A stretch of DNA of 64,000 nt from Cupriavidus sp. BIS7 (lineage in GTDB: Bacteria > Pseudomonadota > Gammaproteobacteria > Burkholderiales > Burkholderiaceae): assembly GCF_000292345.1 (NCBI RefSeq), contig NZ_ALOU01000009.1:174097-238096 (forward strand), read 5' to 3'. This document shows positions 25,951-34,635 of this stretch, one piece after another. Every line of letters begins with the position of its first letter. Within the stretch, counting starts at the first letter, position 1. The notes beneath the pieces were generated by a model. The model had not been told where the DNA came from. It ran no database searches and was given only the letters and a program-made list of their open reading frames with translations. The translations under genes and the position numbers were made by a program.

Positions 25951-26523
25951 ATGTCAAACAAGCAAGCTCCCATATCGGACCCGATTCTGAGGCACTGGCG
26001 CGAAGCCGTGCCGGAAGATCGTCTGGCGCATTTGGTGAAGGACGCGACGCGGGCAATGGTGCGTGGCCTTCAGATGCGACTTGCCCAATACGAGGTTTCC
26101 TTCGGGCACTGGACTTACTTGCGCATTCTCTGGGAAACAGATGGATTGACACAGAAGCAGCTCAGCGACGAATCAGGCACGACCGCCCCGACCACCTTCA
26201 GTGCCGTGTCTGCAATGGAAAAATTGGGCTATGTCGTGCGGCGACAGACGGCAGACAACAAGAAAAACACCTATGTCCATCTGACCCCAAAGGGCAAGGC
26301 ACTAAAGAAGAAGCTCGTTCCGCTGGCCGAGGAAGTCAACGAGATCGGTGTGGCCGGCCTGAAGCCAGCCGAGATCAATACGGCCCGGAAAGTCCTGCTG
26401 ACCATCATCGAGAACATGGCAAAGGATGAGGCCAACACTGATAACCCGGCGCGCCGAATCCTCTCGACGCGGGAACTGGGTCACCTCATTGCGATGCGCG
26501 CTGAAGCACTGGAAGACGAGTAA
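25951..26523 (+). CDS. MarR-family transcriptional regulator
   Basis: A 190-residue MarR protein with a winged HTH at about residues 58-115 (LTQKQLSDESGTTAPTTFSAVSAMEKLGYV, then the wing RQTADNKKNTYVHLT). The C-terminal region is longer than in compact MarR proteins (about 145 residues). The ATG at 25951 is chosen because the frame upstream overlaps the LysR gene without homology. MarR proteins acting on aromatic catabolism bind short palindromes; this is the nearest MarR gene to the ATTAG-N4-CTAAT sites at 27951, 34408 and 34544, so it is the best candidate for them, by inference only. Confidence 0.87.
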   Translation: MSNKQAPISDPILRHWREAVPEDRLAHLVKDATRAMVRGLQMRLAQYEVSFGHWTYLRILWETDGLTQKQLSDESGTTAPTTFSAVSAMEKLGYVVRRQTADNKKNTYVHLTPKGKALKKKLVPLAEEVNEIGVAGLKPAEINTARKVLLTIIENMAKDEANTDNPARRILSTRELGHLIAMRAEALEDE

Positions 26524-26617
26524 TCCCGTGTCGGGGCGGGAAATGGAAAAAGCGCCCTCCGCCACGTCAGACTACTTGCATTGACTGACCTGACCGGAGA
26601 GCGCTGCACACCGCAGA

Positions 26618-26644
26618 CGGCCTGGTTGTTACGCAACCGGGCCG
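26618..26644 (-). terminator. GC-rich hairpin downstream of the porin gene
   Basis: CGGCC-T-GGTTG (26618-26628) pairs with CAACC-G-GGCCG (26634-26644) around a 5-base loop. It lies 10 bp after the porin stop, between convergent genes, and has no T run on either strand. Confidence 0.5.
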
Positions 26645-26654
26645 TTGGTCGACA

Positions 26655-27827
26655 TCAGAAGATCACGCGCAGGCCCGCGGCTACGCCCACCATGCTCTTC
26701 TGCCCATTGGCCAGGCCACTCAATGTGGTCGCGTTGCCGTAACCGTAGGTGAGACCCGTCTGCAGAATGGAATCGTAGTTCAGCGCGCCGTTGTGCGAGT
26801 AGGCGCCGACCAGGTAGACATTGGTCCGTTTCGAGAACGAGTAATTTGCCATCAGGCTGACCTGGCTGAAATTCGGCAGACTGGTAGCGTTGACACTCGG
26901 CGACAGTGATGCTCCCTTGACCTGATCGTAGTAGTAGCCTGCAATCAGCCCCAGGGCCTGAGTGACGTCGTACTGAACGCCGGCCCAGTAGAAATTGTCG
27001 CGAATCGCCGTGCCACCATTTGCATATGTGGAATTACGCCAGCGATAACCACCCATGAATCGAACCGGCCCAGTCGAGTAGCTACCCGCAAGGAAGGCTC
27101 GCTTGTCTTCGCCAGAAGGTGCCGTCGCATTGAGTGCGACGTTGATCTGATCATAGCCGGCTCCCAGGCCGAACGACCCACCGTAGTAATAGGCACCAGC
27201 ACCGAAGCCAGTATTGGCTCGCTGATTGCCTGGGACCTCGCCTTCCGGCACTGTTGAAACCTGCCCGCCCTGGAATCCGAAGCCCGTACCAAATGAGTAG
27301 TGCGCTAAAACGTGTGCCGGGCCGAACTCTCCGGAGTACTTGACGGTATTGTCCTCGCGGAAATTCCCGCCGCCTGCCGTGATCGCCGGCTCATACGCGA
27401 CCCCGGTCTTGTAGGGCAGGAAGTTCACCATCGACTCGAAGAGGCTGTTGTACTGCCGACCGAACGAGACCTGGCCGATACCGCTCTTACGCAATCCGAC
27501 CGCTGCCTGGCGCGAGAATAATTGCGAGGAAGTCGTCCCGACGATGGCCCCGCTATCCGGCGCAAACTGATTTTCGAGCCAGAAGAATGCCTGGACACCA
27601 TTGCCGAGATCTTCCGTACCGCGAAGGCCAAAACGTGAACCGGACTGACCGCCCAGGCTCATCATATCGAAGCGACTGCCGTGACTGGTCGGCGTCGACA
27701 TCCGGTTCACATACTGGATGGCCGTATCCACGACCCCATACAGCGTAACGCTCGTCTGCGCATGCGCTTGCGGACCGATCACACCCAACGATCCCAACAC
27801 TGTCGCTGCAACAACCGCTTTTTTCAT
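26655..27827 (-). CDS. Burkholderia-type general porin (OmpC-like)
   Basis: A 390-residue outer-membrane trimeric porin. It has a signal peptide (KKAVVAATVLGSLGVIG, cut after AHA), the first strand SVTLYGVVDTAI, and a C-terminal Phe (GLRVIF) needed for barrel assembly. AAGGAG precedes the ATG at 27827, so the 39 upstream in-frame bases are excluded. Its promoter holds ATTAG-N4-CTAAT (27951-27964), shared with both phthalate operons, and TGATGATCATCA (27888-27899), shared with the meta-cleavage operon. Uptake of aromatic acids is therefore a reasonable inference, but not shown by the protein itself. Confidence 0.9.
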   Translation of the reverse strand: MKKAVVAATVLGSLGVIGPQAHAQTSVTLYGVVDTAIQYVNRMSTPTSHGSRFDMMSLGGQSGSRFGLRGTEDLGNGVQAFFWLENQFAPDSGAIVGTTSSQLFSRQAAVGLRKSGIGQVSFGRQYNSLFESMVNFLPYKTGVAYEPAITAGGGNFREDNTVKYSGEFGPAHVLAHYSFGTGFGFQGGQVSTVPEGEVPGNQRANTGFGAGAYYYGGSFGLGAGYDQINVALNATAPSGEDKRAFLAGSYSTGPVRFMGGYRWRNSTYANGGTAIRDNFYWAGVQYDVTQALGLIAGYYYDQVKGASLSPSVNATSLPNFSQVSLMANYSFSKRTNVYLVGAYSHNGALNYDSILQTGLTYGYGNATTLSGLANGQKSMVGVAAGLRVIF

Positions 27828-27887
27828 AGGTCTCCTTCCTCTCACTTGTCTACCAGGCCATGGCACTGTTCTTCTGGCTTGTCGTTG

Positions 27888-27899
27888 TGATGATCATCA
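27888..27899. promoter_or_regulatory. 12-bp palindrome TGATGATCATCA upstream of the porin gene
   Basis: A perfect palindrome centred 66 bp upstream of the porin start. The same 12 bases occur at 62198-62209, centred 64 bp upstream of the extradiol operon. Probable common operator; the regulator is not identified. Confidence 0.5.
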
Positions 27900-27950
27900 G
27901 GCGCCGTACCGGCGCAACGCCCTCTCGTCATCACGTGGCCTCATCCTACA

Positions 27951-27964
27951 ATTAGCCATCTAAT
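27951..27964. promoter_or_regulatory. ATTAG-N4-CTAAT operator-like palindrome (porin)
   Basis: ATTAGCCATCTAAT matches the two palindromes in the phthalate divergent promoter except in the 4-bp centre. It lies 124-137 bp upstream of the porin start. Confidence 0.6.
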
Positions 27965-28111
27965 CATTCAAGAGTAAGAAGCCATGCTGATGGATAGTGA
28001 ATACCCTCGTGACTGGCAGCCAACAAGAAACCTGGAGGCGCAAGGTCAGCGATCGGACCCCGGTGAAATCGAACCCGGTGTAATAGCGGCGCCTCGGACT
28101 CCGGAATAGAC

Positions 28112-28663
28112 TTACACGTGAGCCGCGGCCCTGGGCTCGCAGTTCACATCGCGCTCGTCAAGCTCACGCAGCCAGCACGCAAACTCGAGGCACACTCCAT
28201 CGGGATCAAAGAAATAGACTGACCGCACGAACACATCGCTAGTCACTGTTTCGCTGATTTGCCTCGGCGAGTCGTCGTGGTTCATCACACGCGAAACCTT
28301 GACACCCTTCTCCACCAGACGCTCGACATAGGCATCGAACTTGTCGGCAGGCACGTTGAAGGCGATATGGTTCAGCGAGCCGTGTGCGGATAGAAGCGAA
28401 CCCTGCCCCGGGAGTGCCGCCGGCGCTGCAATTCCTGGATGCGCCTCCGGCGCATTGGGAAACCAGAAAAATGCAATCGAGTCTCCATTGCCGATATCGA
28501 AGAAAAAGTGCTGGCCCATGCCAGCAGGCAGATCGATCGTCTTGATCAACGGCATTCCCAGCACATCTCGGTAAAACTCGACTGTCCTGGCCATGTCCCT
28601 GCAGACCAGGGCAATATGATTGACACCCCGAATGTCGAACTCAGTATTCGTCTTCCTCGCCAT
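28112..28663 (-). CDS. VOC (glyoxalase/extradiol superfamily) protein
   Basis: A 183-residue single-domain VOC protein. The paired beta-alpha-beta modules run from GVNHIALVCRDMARTVEFYRDVLG-like sequence to SVYFFDPDGVCLEFACW; His (NHIAL, LNHIAF) and Glu (LEFA) positions match metal ligands of the fold. GGAGGAGCC before the ATG at 28663 sets the start; the frame upstream to 28753 is not homologous. The activity (lyase, dioxygenase or isomerase) cannot be told from sequence. It is divergent from an FMN reductase over an AT-rich dyad. Confidence 0.85.
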   Translation of the reverse strand: MARKTNTEFDIRGVNHIALVCRDMARTVEFYRDVLGMPLIKTIDLPAGMGQHFFFDIGNGDSIAFFWFPNAPEAHPGIAAPAALPGQGSLLSAHGSLNHIAFNVPADKFDAYVERLVEKGVKVSRVMNHDDSPRQISETVTSDVFVRSVYFFDPDGVCLEFACWLRELDERDVNCEPRAAAHV

Positions 28664-28781
28664 AGTGGCTCCTCCCAATCGAATCGTCGTGATCTTCGGC
28701 GGTGCGAGCATCGGCTCTTCCCGCCACGTGCACCGATACTTGCTCGTAGGCAATGAGCATGCGGACTGGTGCTCTCCGCAC

Positions 28782-28815
28782 TCGCAAAAATATATAGATC
28801 TCTATTTATTTTCGC
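28782..28815. promoter_or_regulatory. AT-rich imperfect dyad in the VOC/FMN-reductase promoter
   Basis: An interrupted palindrome centred on AGATCT (28796-28801), with arms rich in A and T runs matching at about 12 of 17 positions. It lies 39 bp upstream of the FMN reductase start and could be a MarR-type or other operator, or overlap a promoter. Confidence 0.35.
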
Positions 28816-28853
28816 AATAGAATCCCCGGGCAATCAAGTCTCAGTGAGAACCC

Positions 28854-29429
28854 ATGCCAGCCACCAAACTGCTCGCACTTTCGGGAAGCCAACGATCCGG
28901 TTCGTTCAACCAGCGCCTGCTCGATCGCGCCGCCGCTCTTGCACGCGATGCCGGGGCCGAGGTCACGAAAATCCACCTGTCTGACTTTCCGCTGCCGCTA
29001 TACACGCCCCAGGTCGAAGCCGCGGGCTTTCCGGATGTCGCACGCGAATTCAAGGCACTCTTCAGGAGTCATCACGGCTTCCTGATCGCGTCGCCCGAGT
29101 ACAACGGCTCCGTCACCGCTGCACTCAAGAATGCTATCGACTGGGTGTCGCGGCCGACCGATGGCGAAGCGCAGACAACGTTCAGCGCTTTCCGCGGAAA
29201 AATCGCGGGCGTCATGTCGGCATCTCCGAGCGCCTTCGGTGGTCTGCGGGGCCTTCAGCATCTGCGGCAGATCCTCGGCACCGTGCAGACGCTAGTCGTG
29301 ACCGAACAGGTGGCACTCCCCTTCGCAGACAAGGCGTTTGATGGCGACGCACTGCTCGACGGTGCCGCCGCTCAGTTGCTGCCCGCTCTTGTCCAACGGG
29401 TTGTCCAACTGGCCCGGTTGACTGCCTGA
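28854..29429 (+). CDS. NADPH-dependent FMN reductase (flavodoxin-like)
   Basis: A 191-residue flavodoxin-fold reductase. The FMN phosphate loop is GSQRSGSFNQRL (about 10-21) and the second flavin segment is SPEYNGSVTAALKNAIDW (about 82-99). These proteins reduce FMN, quinones or azo and chromate compounds with NADPH in the cytosol. It diverges from the VOC gene and may protect against quinones formed during aromatic breakdown. No dedicated partner monooxygenase is adjacent. Confidence 0.88.
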   Translation: MPATKLLALSGSQRSGSFNQRLLDRAAALARDAGAEVTKIHLSDFPLPLYTPQVEAAGFPDVAREFKALFRSHHGFLIASPEYNGSVTAALKNAIDWVSRPTDGEAQTTFSAFRGKIAGVMSASPSAFGGLRGLQHLRQILGTVQTLVVTEQVALPFADKAFDGDALLDGAAAQLLPALVQRVVQLARLTA

Positions 29430-29520
29430 GAGCCCGGCCCTGCACGTGCCAGAATGCCCTGTCGCGCGACGCGTTTTCCTGCCGCCGCGCGACGAGACGA
29501 AGAACAGGAAGAAGGTTCGG

Positions 29521-30513
29521 CTATTGCTCGATTGCCACCTTCGACCTGAGGACCAGTTCTCGCCAGATGTCCATGTCACGTTTCATCACTGGCGCGAACG
29601 CCGGCCCGTCGGTCCAATTGAGGATCAGATCCATTTGCTCCAGACGCCTGCGCTCGGCTGGCTGTTCGAAGACAACCCGAAGTGCCTGCGACAGTCGACC
29701 GGAAATTTCCCTTGGTACGCGCGCGGGCGCCATGAACGCGTACCAGCCGCCGGTGTAGCTGACTTCGCCGTGGCCCTGCTCGACAAACGTTGGCACATCC
29801 GGCAGGGAAGTCGCCCGTCGATCAGCTAGGACGGCAAGTGCCGTTAGCTGTCCCGACTGCAGGGAGCCCTTGACTGCAAACGCAGAAAACAGGCCTACTT
29901 CGATCTGACCGCCCAGCAGGTCAGTCAGCGCCGGCACCTCACCTTTGTAAGGTATGCCGGTCATGCCGAGGTCATTGTGCTGATTGAAGATTTCCATGAC
30001 CACCTGCGGGCCAGTGGCACTGAAGCCGTAATTCCAACGTTTGCCCCGTGCCGCCCTTATGAATTCGTCGACGTTCCTGACCTTCTTGTCCGAACGAACC
30101 ACAAGTACTGTCGCAGTCATGCCCAATCGCGCAAGTGGCGTGAAGTCCCGTAGTGGGTCATAGCCGACATTGCGGTAGTGGATGGGATTCTGGATCAGGG
30201 ACGTCATTGCCAGGAGAAGCGTGTACCCATCAGGCGCGGAGTTCGCGACAAATGCCGAAGCAATCGATGTGTTGGCCCCAGGCTTGTTCTCCACGATCAC
30301 CTGCTGCCCCAACTGCTCGCTCAGGCCCCGTGCGAACTCACGACCGATCGCATCACCAACTCCACCGGTTGCGGTGGGTACCACAAGCTTGATGGGCCGG
30401 TCTGGCCATGCAGCATCGTGCCCCAGTGCCACTGTTGGCCACTGGGACAATGCCGCAGCCCCAAGGCCACCGAGTAGAAGGCGTCGCCTTCCGTTTGTTG
30501 CGTTCATAACCAT
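29521..30513 (-). CDS. Bug/TctC-family periplasmic solute-binding receptor
   Basis: A 330-residue receptor with a Tat-like signal: GRRRLLLGGLGAAALSQ, cut after ALG. The Bug motif is KLVVPTATGGVGDAIGREFARGL and VIVENKPGANT follows. It binds a small organic acid in the periplasm. The ATG at 30513 follows a GGGGCAGG ribosome site; ATG 30507 is an alternative. No TctA/TctB partners are near. Placed directly downstream of the phthalate hydrolase, it could bind phthalate or a related acid, but a 24-bp dyad in its own leader argues for separate control. Confidence 0.88.
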   Translation of the reverse strand: MVMNATNGRRRLLLGGLGAAALSQWPTVALGHDAAWPDRPIKLVVPTATGGVGDAIGREFARGLSEQLGQQVIVENKPGANTSIASAFVANSAPDGYTLLLAMTSLIQNPIHYRNVGYDPLRDFTPLARLGMTATVLVVRSDKKVRNVDEFIRAARGKRWNYGFSATGPQVVMEIFNQHNDLGMTGIPYKGEVPALTDLLGGQIEVGLFSAFAVKGSLQSGQLTALAVLADRRATSLPDVPTFVEQGHGEVSYTGGWYAFMAPARVPREISGRLSQALRVVFEQPAERRRLEQMDLILNWTDGPAFAPVMKRDMDIWRELVLRSKVAIEQ

Positions 30514-30532
30514 CCTGCCCCATTCCCTCTTG

Positions 30533-30556
30533 CCGATGCAGATATCAATGCATCGG
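30533..30556. promoter_or_regulatory. Dyad CCGATGCA-N8-TGCATCGG upstream of the Bug receptor gene
   Basis: Perfect 8-bp arms (30533-30540 and 30549-30556) lie 20-43 bp upstream of the Bug start. It may be an operator or a hairpin in the message leader. Confidence 0.45.
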
Positions 30557-30829
30557 TCACCATCTGCACTTCCAACTTTGCCGCAACAGTGAACCAGACC
30601 TTCCACTACAGACTTCCTGGAAGGTCCGAGAATCGAGGAGACCGAATGTCCCGCAACCGCAACCTGGGTGCATCAATACAACCGCCTTGCCAAGGGATCC
30701 GATGGTATAGACGGAGTTTGTCCCCTGCTTTGCAATGCGCGCCATTCCCGGTGAAGAAGAGTTCGGATCTCTACCCATTGACAGCAGATGAGGCTGCAGA
30801 CATCACCCCTTCGCTCGTAACGCAAGCGA

Positions 30830-32116
30830 CTACAGCGGCACGCGGGATTTCAGCCAAGGCACCAACTTCGCGGCATGCGCCAAAGCCCCGGCATTCTCGT
30901 GCTGGCCTTCATCTGGTTCGAAATAGTGAAGCTGTTCCGGGAAATTCTCGAACGTCTTGTCTTCACTCCCGAATGCTTCAAAGATCGGCCTGGAGTGCGC
31001 CTCCAGGTAGCAGTCGAGATCGCGGCCAGCGTGAACAAGGATCATTGGCACCTTGATCGAACGCGCGGTCTTGAGCAGGTTTGCATTGCTCGACAGCCCG
31101 GACCATGTGGACAGCCAGGCGTCCGGCGTCACGATCCGCCCGAAGCCGAGCAACTGGAAGTTCATGAGATCCGGGCGATCGCTGAGCAGGCTCCCATATC
31201 CTCGATTCCCCGGATCGAGCGAATTGTCGGTGTAGTTCAGGTTCGCCATGGTCCGGTAGACCGTCATCACAGGCTGAAACGCCGCTCGCTGCAGGACCGC
31301 GCGCTGGCGTGCGTAAGGCAGTGACTGGAAGCCCGGATCGGATGCCGTGAACTCGGCATCTCGCTGTTCAGCGATCATCGCGCGTGCCTGGGAATCGATG
31401 CGAGCCACGCGTGCCAATTGTGCTGCCCGATAGCGCTCCTGGAACTCCGGGCTGTAGCGCGACCACTCCGGCGCCGGCCTGAATCCATTGCACGGGTCAT
31501 ACATATCCAGGCTCGCGTCCGTGAGGAGCGGATTTTTCTCATCTACAACCGATGGATCAATCGCTTCATTCAGGACCAGGCCCTGGCCGGGGTGGGCCGC
31601 CGAGATCACCATGGCGTCGAACGTCGGCATCATCGCAGTCCGTAGTGCCGTCGGCCTGCCCGCCGGGGTGAACGCCAGGCGTTCCGCAGGCGTCAGTTGG
31701 GCCTGAGACTGATAAAAGCCACCGAGGGAGCCGCCACCGGAATTGCCCAGCCACACTACCTTTTCAACGCCGCGATGCTCCTTCAGCCACTGCACTTGCG
31801 CAGCGATGTCCAGAATGATCTGCTCGTGCACGCATGTCACGTCGTTACCCGTTGTCCGGACGCTGGCGCCGAGGCATGCGTACCCAGCACGAAGCAGTTG
31901 GGGAAACAGGTAGTGTTGACTGAAATCCACACGCGGATGCCCGGCGACAACTGCTACGCGTGGCCGGGGACTGTTTCTTGGCGTCCAGTACAAGCCCCGG
32001 CTTTGTGCACCATCGTTGGCATACGCCGTGATCTGTTCGCAGTTGGCAAAGCCTTCAACAGGTTCGCGAAACCTCACCCAGCTACCATTCCAGTAGGTTT
32101 TCGATATCAAGCGCAT
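30830..32116 (-). CDS. Alpha/beta hydrolase, phthalate-operon associated
   Basis: A 428-residue alpha/beta-hydrolase-fold protein. The nucleophile elbow is GNSGGGS, the oxyanion/core region is VAVVAGHPRVDFSQ, and the late acid and His regions are in HAGRDLD and GQHENAG. There is no signal peptide. It follows the phthalate dihydrodiol dehydrogenase by 42 bp on the same strand. Hydrolysis of a phthalate ester or amide to free phthalate is plausible and would explain the location, but the family is broad. GGAGAC precedes the ATG. Confidence 0.72.
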   Translation of the reverse strand: MRLISKTYWNGSWVRFREPVEGFANCEQITAYANDGAQSRGLYWTPRNSPRPRVAVVAGHPRVDFSQHYLFPQLLRAGYACLGASVRTTGNDVTCVHEQIILDIAAQVQWLKEHRGVEKVVWLGNSGGGSLGGFYQSQAQLTPAERLAFTPAGRPTALRTAMMPTFDAMVISAAHPGQGLVLNEAIDPSVVDEKNPLLTDASLDMYDPCNGFRPAPEWSRYSPEFQERYRAAQLARVARIDSQARAMIAEQRDAEFTASDPGFQSLPYARQRAVLQRAAFQPVMTVYRTMANLNYTDNSLDPGNRGYGSLLSDRPDLMNFQLLGFGRIVTPDAWLSTWSGLSSNANLLKTARSIKVPMILVHAGRDLDCYLEAHSRPIFEAFGSEDKTFENFPEQLHYFEPDEGQHENAGALAHAAKLVPWLKSRVPL

Positions 32117-32158
32117 TTCATCGTCTCCAATTCTCCGCCTCGCAATAGCGGGCGCATG

Positions 32159-33358
32159 TTATGCACAGATGGGCGATACCGGAACCTGATGCCTCATCTC
32201 GACCTCCTGCCGGGTCTTGGCCGATGCAAGGATGGCCAGGCACACTTCCATTGTCGCCATGGACCAGCGGCCATCGTGGAGGGGGCGAACACCTTCGCGC
32301 AATGCCCGCCACAGTTCGTCGATGACTTCCCGCCGGGGTACATAAGGCGCCGGCAGCGCTTGCAACATGCGCGCCGCGTCACCGAAGACCTCCACACCAA
32401 AAGGCGTCAGCCTGAGATCTGCACGCTCGCAACTGACCACAATATGGCCGAAATGCTGGTGCGCTTCTGCGCGCCGGTGGGAATTTTTCTGATACAGGGC
32501 CCCGCCATAGGTCACCGAAGCCTTGCGCGCTGCCTCGCTCTCGCCAGACTGCGTGTGAGCGAGATTGCGGCGCGCCATTCCATAGTCTTCCCGCCTCTTG
32601 CGATGCCCCATTTCACCGACCCACCCCTGCAGTTCGTCTGTGTCGTAGTAGCCGTAGCCACTATACGTTGCCGAAGCAAAAGCGCCCTCTTCAAACTCCA
32701 TCAGCGCGCTATACGCTCCTTCGGTCGGCCGAGCCGGATCCCACGCTCCGGTATGCGCGCGCACGGAACGCACCATGCCTCCGCACAGGAGTCGGACAAT
32801 CTCGACCTGATGGGCCCCCTGGCTGAAAATCACGCCGCCACCCTTCGCGGTGTCGAGTTCCTCAGGGCGACGGGGCCGATAAAGGAAATCCGTGTAGTTT
32901 TGCGCCACGACCATCCGCGGTGCCCCCGTCAAGCCGCTCTCGATAATCCTGCGTGCCTGCAGGACGGGCGCATCAAAGCTGTGGCTATGGCCCACAATCA
33001 GATATGTTCCCGCCGCTTCCGCAGCCTCGACCATGGCCTGGCATTCCTCCATGGAAATTGCCATCGGCTTCTCGACCAGGACATGCTTGCCATGCCGGAG
33101 CGCCGTGCAAACGTGCTCCGCGTGCATCTGGTGTGGCGTAGCCACGTAGACGGCCTCCAGGGAATCGTCGGCACACAACGCCTCCACTGAATCGTATGCC
33201 GTGCCACCGAAGTCCCGAACGAACTGCGCACGGGCCTCAAGCCTGGGATCGGTTGCAGCCACAAGACTTAGTCGCTCGTCGTTCGTCAGCGTCGGCAGCA
33301 TCAGGGCAAACGCGCGACCGAGCCCGATCACCCCCAGACGGATTCGGGTATCGGCCAT
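32159..33358 (-). CDS. ophB: Phthalate 4,5-cis-dihydrodiol dehydrogenase (Gfo/Idh/MocA family)
   Basis: A 399-residue Gfo/Idh/MocA-type NAD-dependent dehydrogenase. It shows the Rossmann start RLGVIGLGRAF and the family EKP motif (VLVEKPMAI). In the phthalate pathway it oxidises cis-4,5-dihydro-4,5-dihydroxyphthalate to 4,5-dihydroxyphthalate. It follows the dioxygenase reductase with a single base between stop and start, and the oxygenase and decarboxylase genes are divergent, so the assignment (OphB/Pht4) rests on family plus context. Confidence 0.88.
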   Translation of the reverse strand: MADTRIRLGVIGLGRAFALMLPTLTNDERLSLVAATDPRLEARAQFVRDFGGTAYDSVEALCADDSLEAVYVATPHQMHAEHVCTALRHGKHVLVEKPMAISMEECQAMVEAAEAAGTYLIVGHSHSFDAPVLQARRIIESGLTGAPRMVVAQNYTDFLYRPRRPEELDTAKGGGVIFSQGAHQVEIVRLLCGGMVRSVRAHTGAWDPARPTEGAYSALMEFEEGAFASATYSGYGYYDTDELQGWVGEMGHRKRREDYGMARRNLAHTQSGESEAARKASVTYGGALYQKNSHRRAEAHQHFGHIVVSCERADLRLTPFGVEVFGDAARMLQALPAPYVPRREVIDELWRALREGVRPLHDGRWSMATMEVCLAILASAKTRQEVEMRHQVPVSPICA

Positions 33359-33359
33359 A

Positions 33360-34322
33360 TCAAAGGTCCAGGATGAGATTCGACTGCACGCCCCTGGATA
33401 CGCAGACCATCATGTTCTGCAGCCGTTCATCATCCGTCAGGATCAGATCACGATGTTCCACCACCCCGCCCAGCCATCGGGTCTTGCACGAGCCACAGGT
33501 TCCGCTCTCACATGAACTGGGAACCTGCACATCGTGTTGTCGCAAGGCTTCGAGCAACGTCTGCTCCGCCGGGACGTCGATCGTTTTACCCGAACGAGCC
33601 AACGTAACCGCAAACGGCGCGTTCTGCCATTTCAATGACGATTCCGCGCCAAAACTCTCAAAGTGCACCGACCCACCCGGCCAGTGGCCACTCATGTCGC
33701 GCACGGCATCCATCAGCGCACGGGGACCACAACAATAGACATGGGTCCCACCGGGATTCTCAAGAATGGGCCATAGATCAAGATGCCGCTCCGGGTCACC
33801 GAAATCATGGTGGATCTTGACCCGGCCATGGAATTCGTGACCCTTCAGCTCATCCAGGAAGGCGGTCTCTTCAGGCGAACGCGTGCAATAGATCAGCTTG
33901 AAACGCTCCTGCCCGCTCGCCTGGAGATGGCGCATCATCGACAGGATCGGAGTGATGCCGATACCTCCCGCGATGAACAGAAATTGCCTGGCACGTGTAT
34001 CGAGCGCGAAGTCGTTGCGTGGCAGCCGGACCCCAATTACGTCACCGACGTGCAGTTGGTCCGCCATGCTCACTGAGCCTCCGCGGCCCGCGTTGTCACG
34101 CATGACAGCGATAACGTAGTGATCCCGTTCCGCCGGGTCATTGCAGAGCGAGTACTTGCGTTGGGCACCGCTGGGCGTGGTCACATCGAGATGCGCACCA
34201 GCGGTAAAGGGCGGCAGCTCATGACCTTCCGGGTGACGAAACTCAAATACATGAACTGCCGCAGCAATCTTCTCAGCCCGCGTTACGGCAAGGTCCATTG
34301 TCAGCGTGTCTCCGCATGACAT
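33360..34322 (-). CDS. ophA1: Phthalate dioxygenase reductase (FMN/2Fe-2S)
   Basis: A 320-residue class IA oxygenase reductase: an FMN-binding barrel with RKYSLCNDP, an NAD domain with FIAGGIGITPILSM, and a C-terminal plant-type ferredoxin with Cys271, 276, 279 and 307 (CESGTCGSC ... VC). It passes electrons from NADH to the Rieske oxygenase encoded divergently. GGAGAAGC before the ATG at 34322 sets the start; the length equals known phthalate dioxygenase reductases. First gene of the minus-strand operon, with an ATTAG-N4-CTAAT site 86-99 bp upstream. Confidence 0.92.
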   Translation of the reverse strand: MSCGDTLTMDLAVTRAEKIAAAVHVFEFRHPEGHELPPFTAGAHLDVTTPSGAQRKYSLCNDPAERDHYVIAVMRDNAGRGGSVSMADQLHVGDVIGVRLPRNDFALDTRARQFLFIAGGIGITPILSMMRHLQASGQERFKLIYCTRSPEETAFLDELKGHEFHGRVKIHHDFGDPERHLDLWPILENPGGTHVYCCGPRALMDAVRDMSGHWPGGSVHFESFGAESSLKWQNAPFAVTLARSGKTIDVPAEQTLLEALRQHDVQVPSSCESGTCGSCKTRWLGGVVEHRDLILTDDERLQNMMVCVSRGVQSNLILDL

Positions 34323-34407
34323 GTGCTTCTCCTCGTTGCACCACAAAAACAGGGATCGACTGCAGGCTAGTGCAGGCGCCACTTTCACTGTGACGCCCGA
34401 CAATATT

Positions 34408-34421
34408 ATTAGCTTTCTAAT
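34408..34421. promoter_or_regulatory. ATTAG-N4-CTAAT operator-like palindrome (ophA1 side)
   Basis: ATTAGCTTTCTAAT lies 86-99 bp upstream of the reductase start and overlaps a TAATAT-like -10 region on the minus strand. The same palindrome is found at 34544-34557 and 27951-27964. Confidence 0.65.
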
Positions 34422-34430
34422 TTAATGATG

Positions 34431-34447
34431 CTAGGGTCTTTCCCTAG
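34431..34447. promoter_or_regulatory. Dyad CTAGGG-N5-CCCTAG between the phthalate operons
   Basis: Perfect 6-bp arms (34431-34436 and 34442-34447) with a 5-base centre, near the middle of the 313-bp divergent promoter. It may be a second regulator's site. No gene lies in this promoter region. Confidence 0.4.
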
Positions 34448-34543
34448 TACTGAGGTGCCCGGACCTCATCCGGTTGCGCGCACGATCGGAAAGACTACGC
34501 AGAATCCCTATGGACAATTGCCCCGACCTTCCCCTAGACTTTG

Positions 34544-34557
34544 ATTAGCTCTCTAAT
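34544..34557. promoter_or_regulatory. ATTAG-N4-CTAAT operator-like palindrome (ophA2 side)
   Basis: ATTAGCTCTCTAAT lies 79-92 bp upstream of the oxygenase start and 136 bp from its twin at 34408, about 13 helical turns. Each divergent promoter thus has its own copy at a similar distance. Confidence 0.65.
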
Positions 34558-34635
34558 TTTATTGACGACTTGCGCTGACCTTGAAAGATCTCGCGCATGA
34601 CGCACTCACAAAGTCAAAGCATCATCAGGGGAACC

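Noticed and set aside
31697..33190. 497-codon plus-strand open frame
   Set aside because: Shadow of the hydrolase and dihydrodiol dehydrogenase genes on the other strand.
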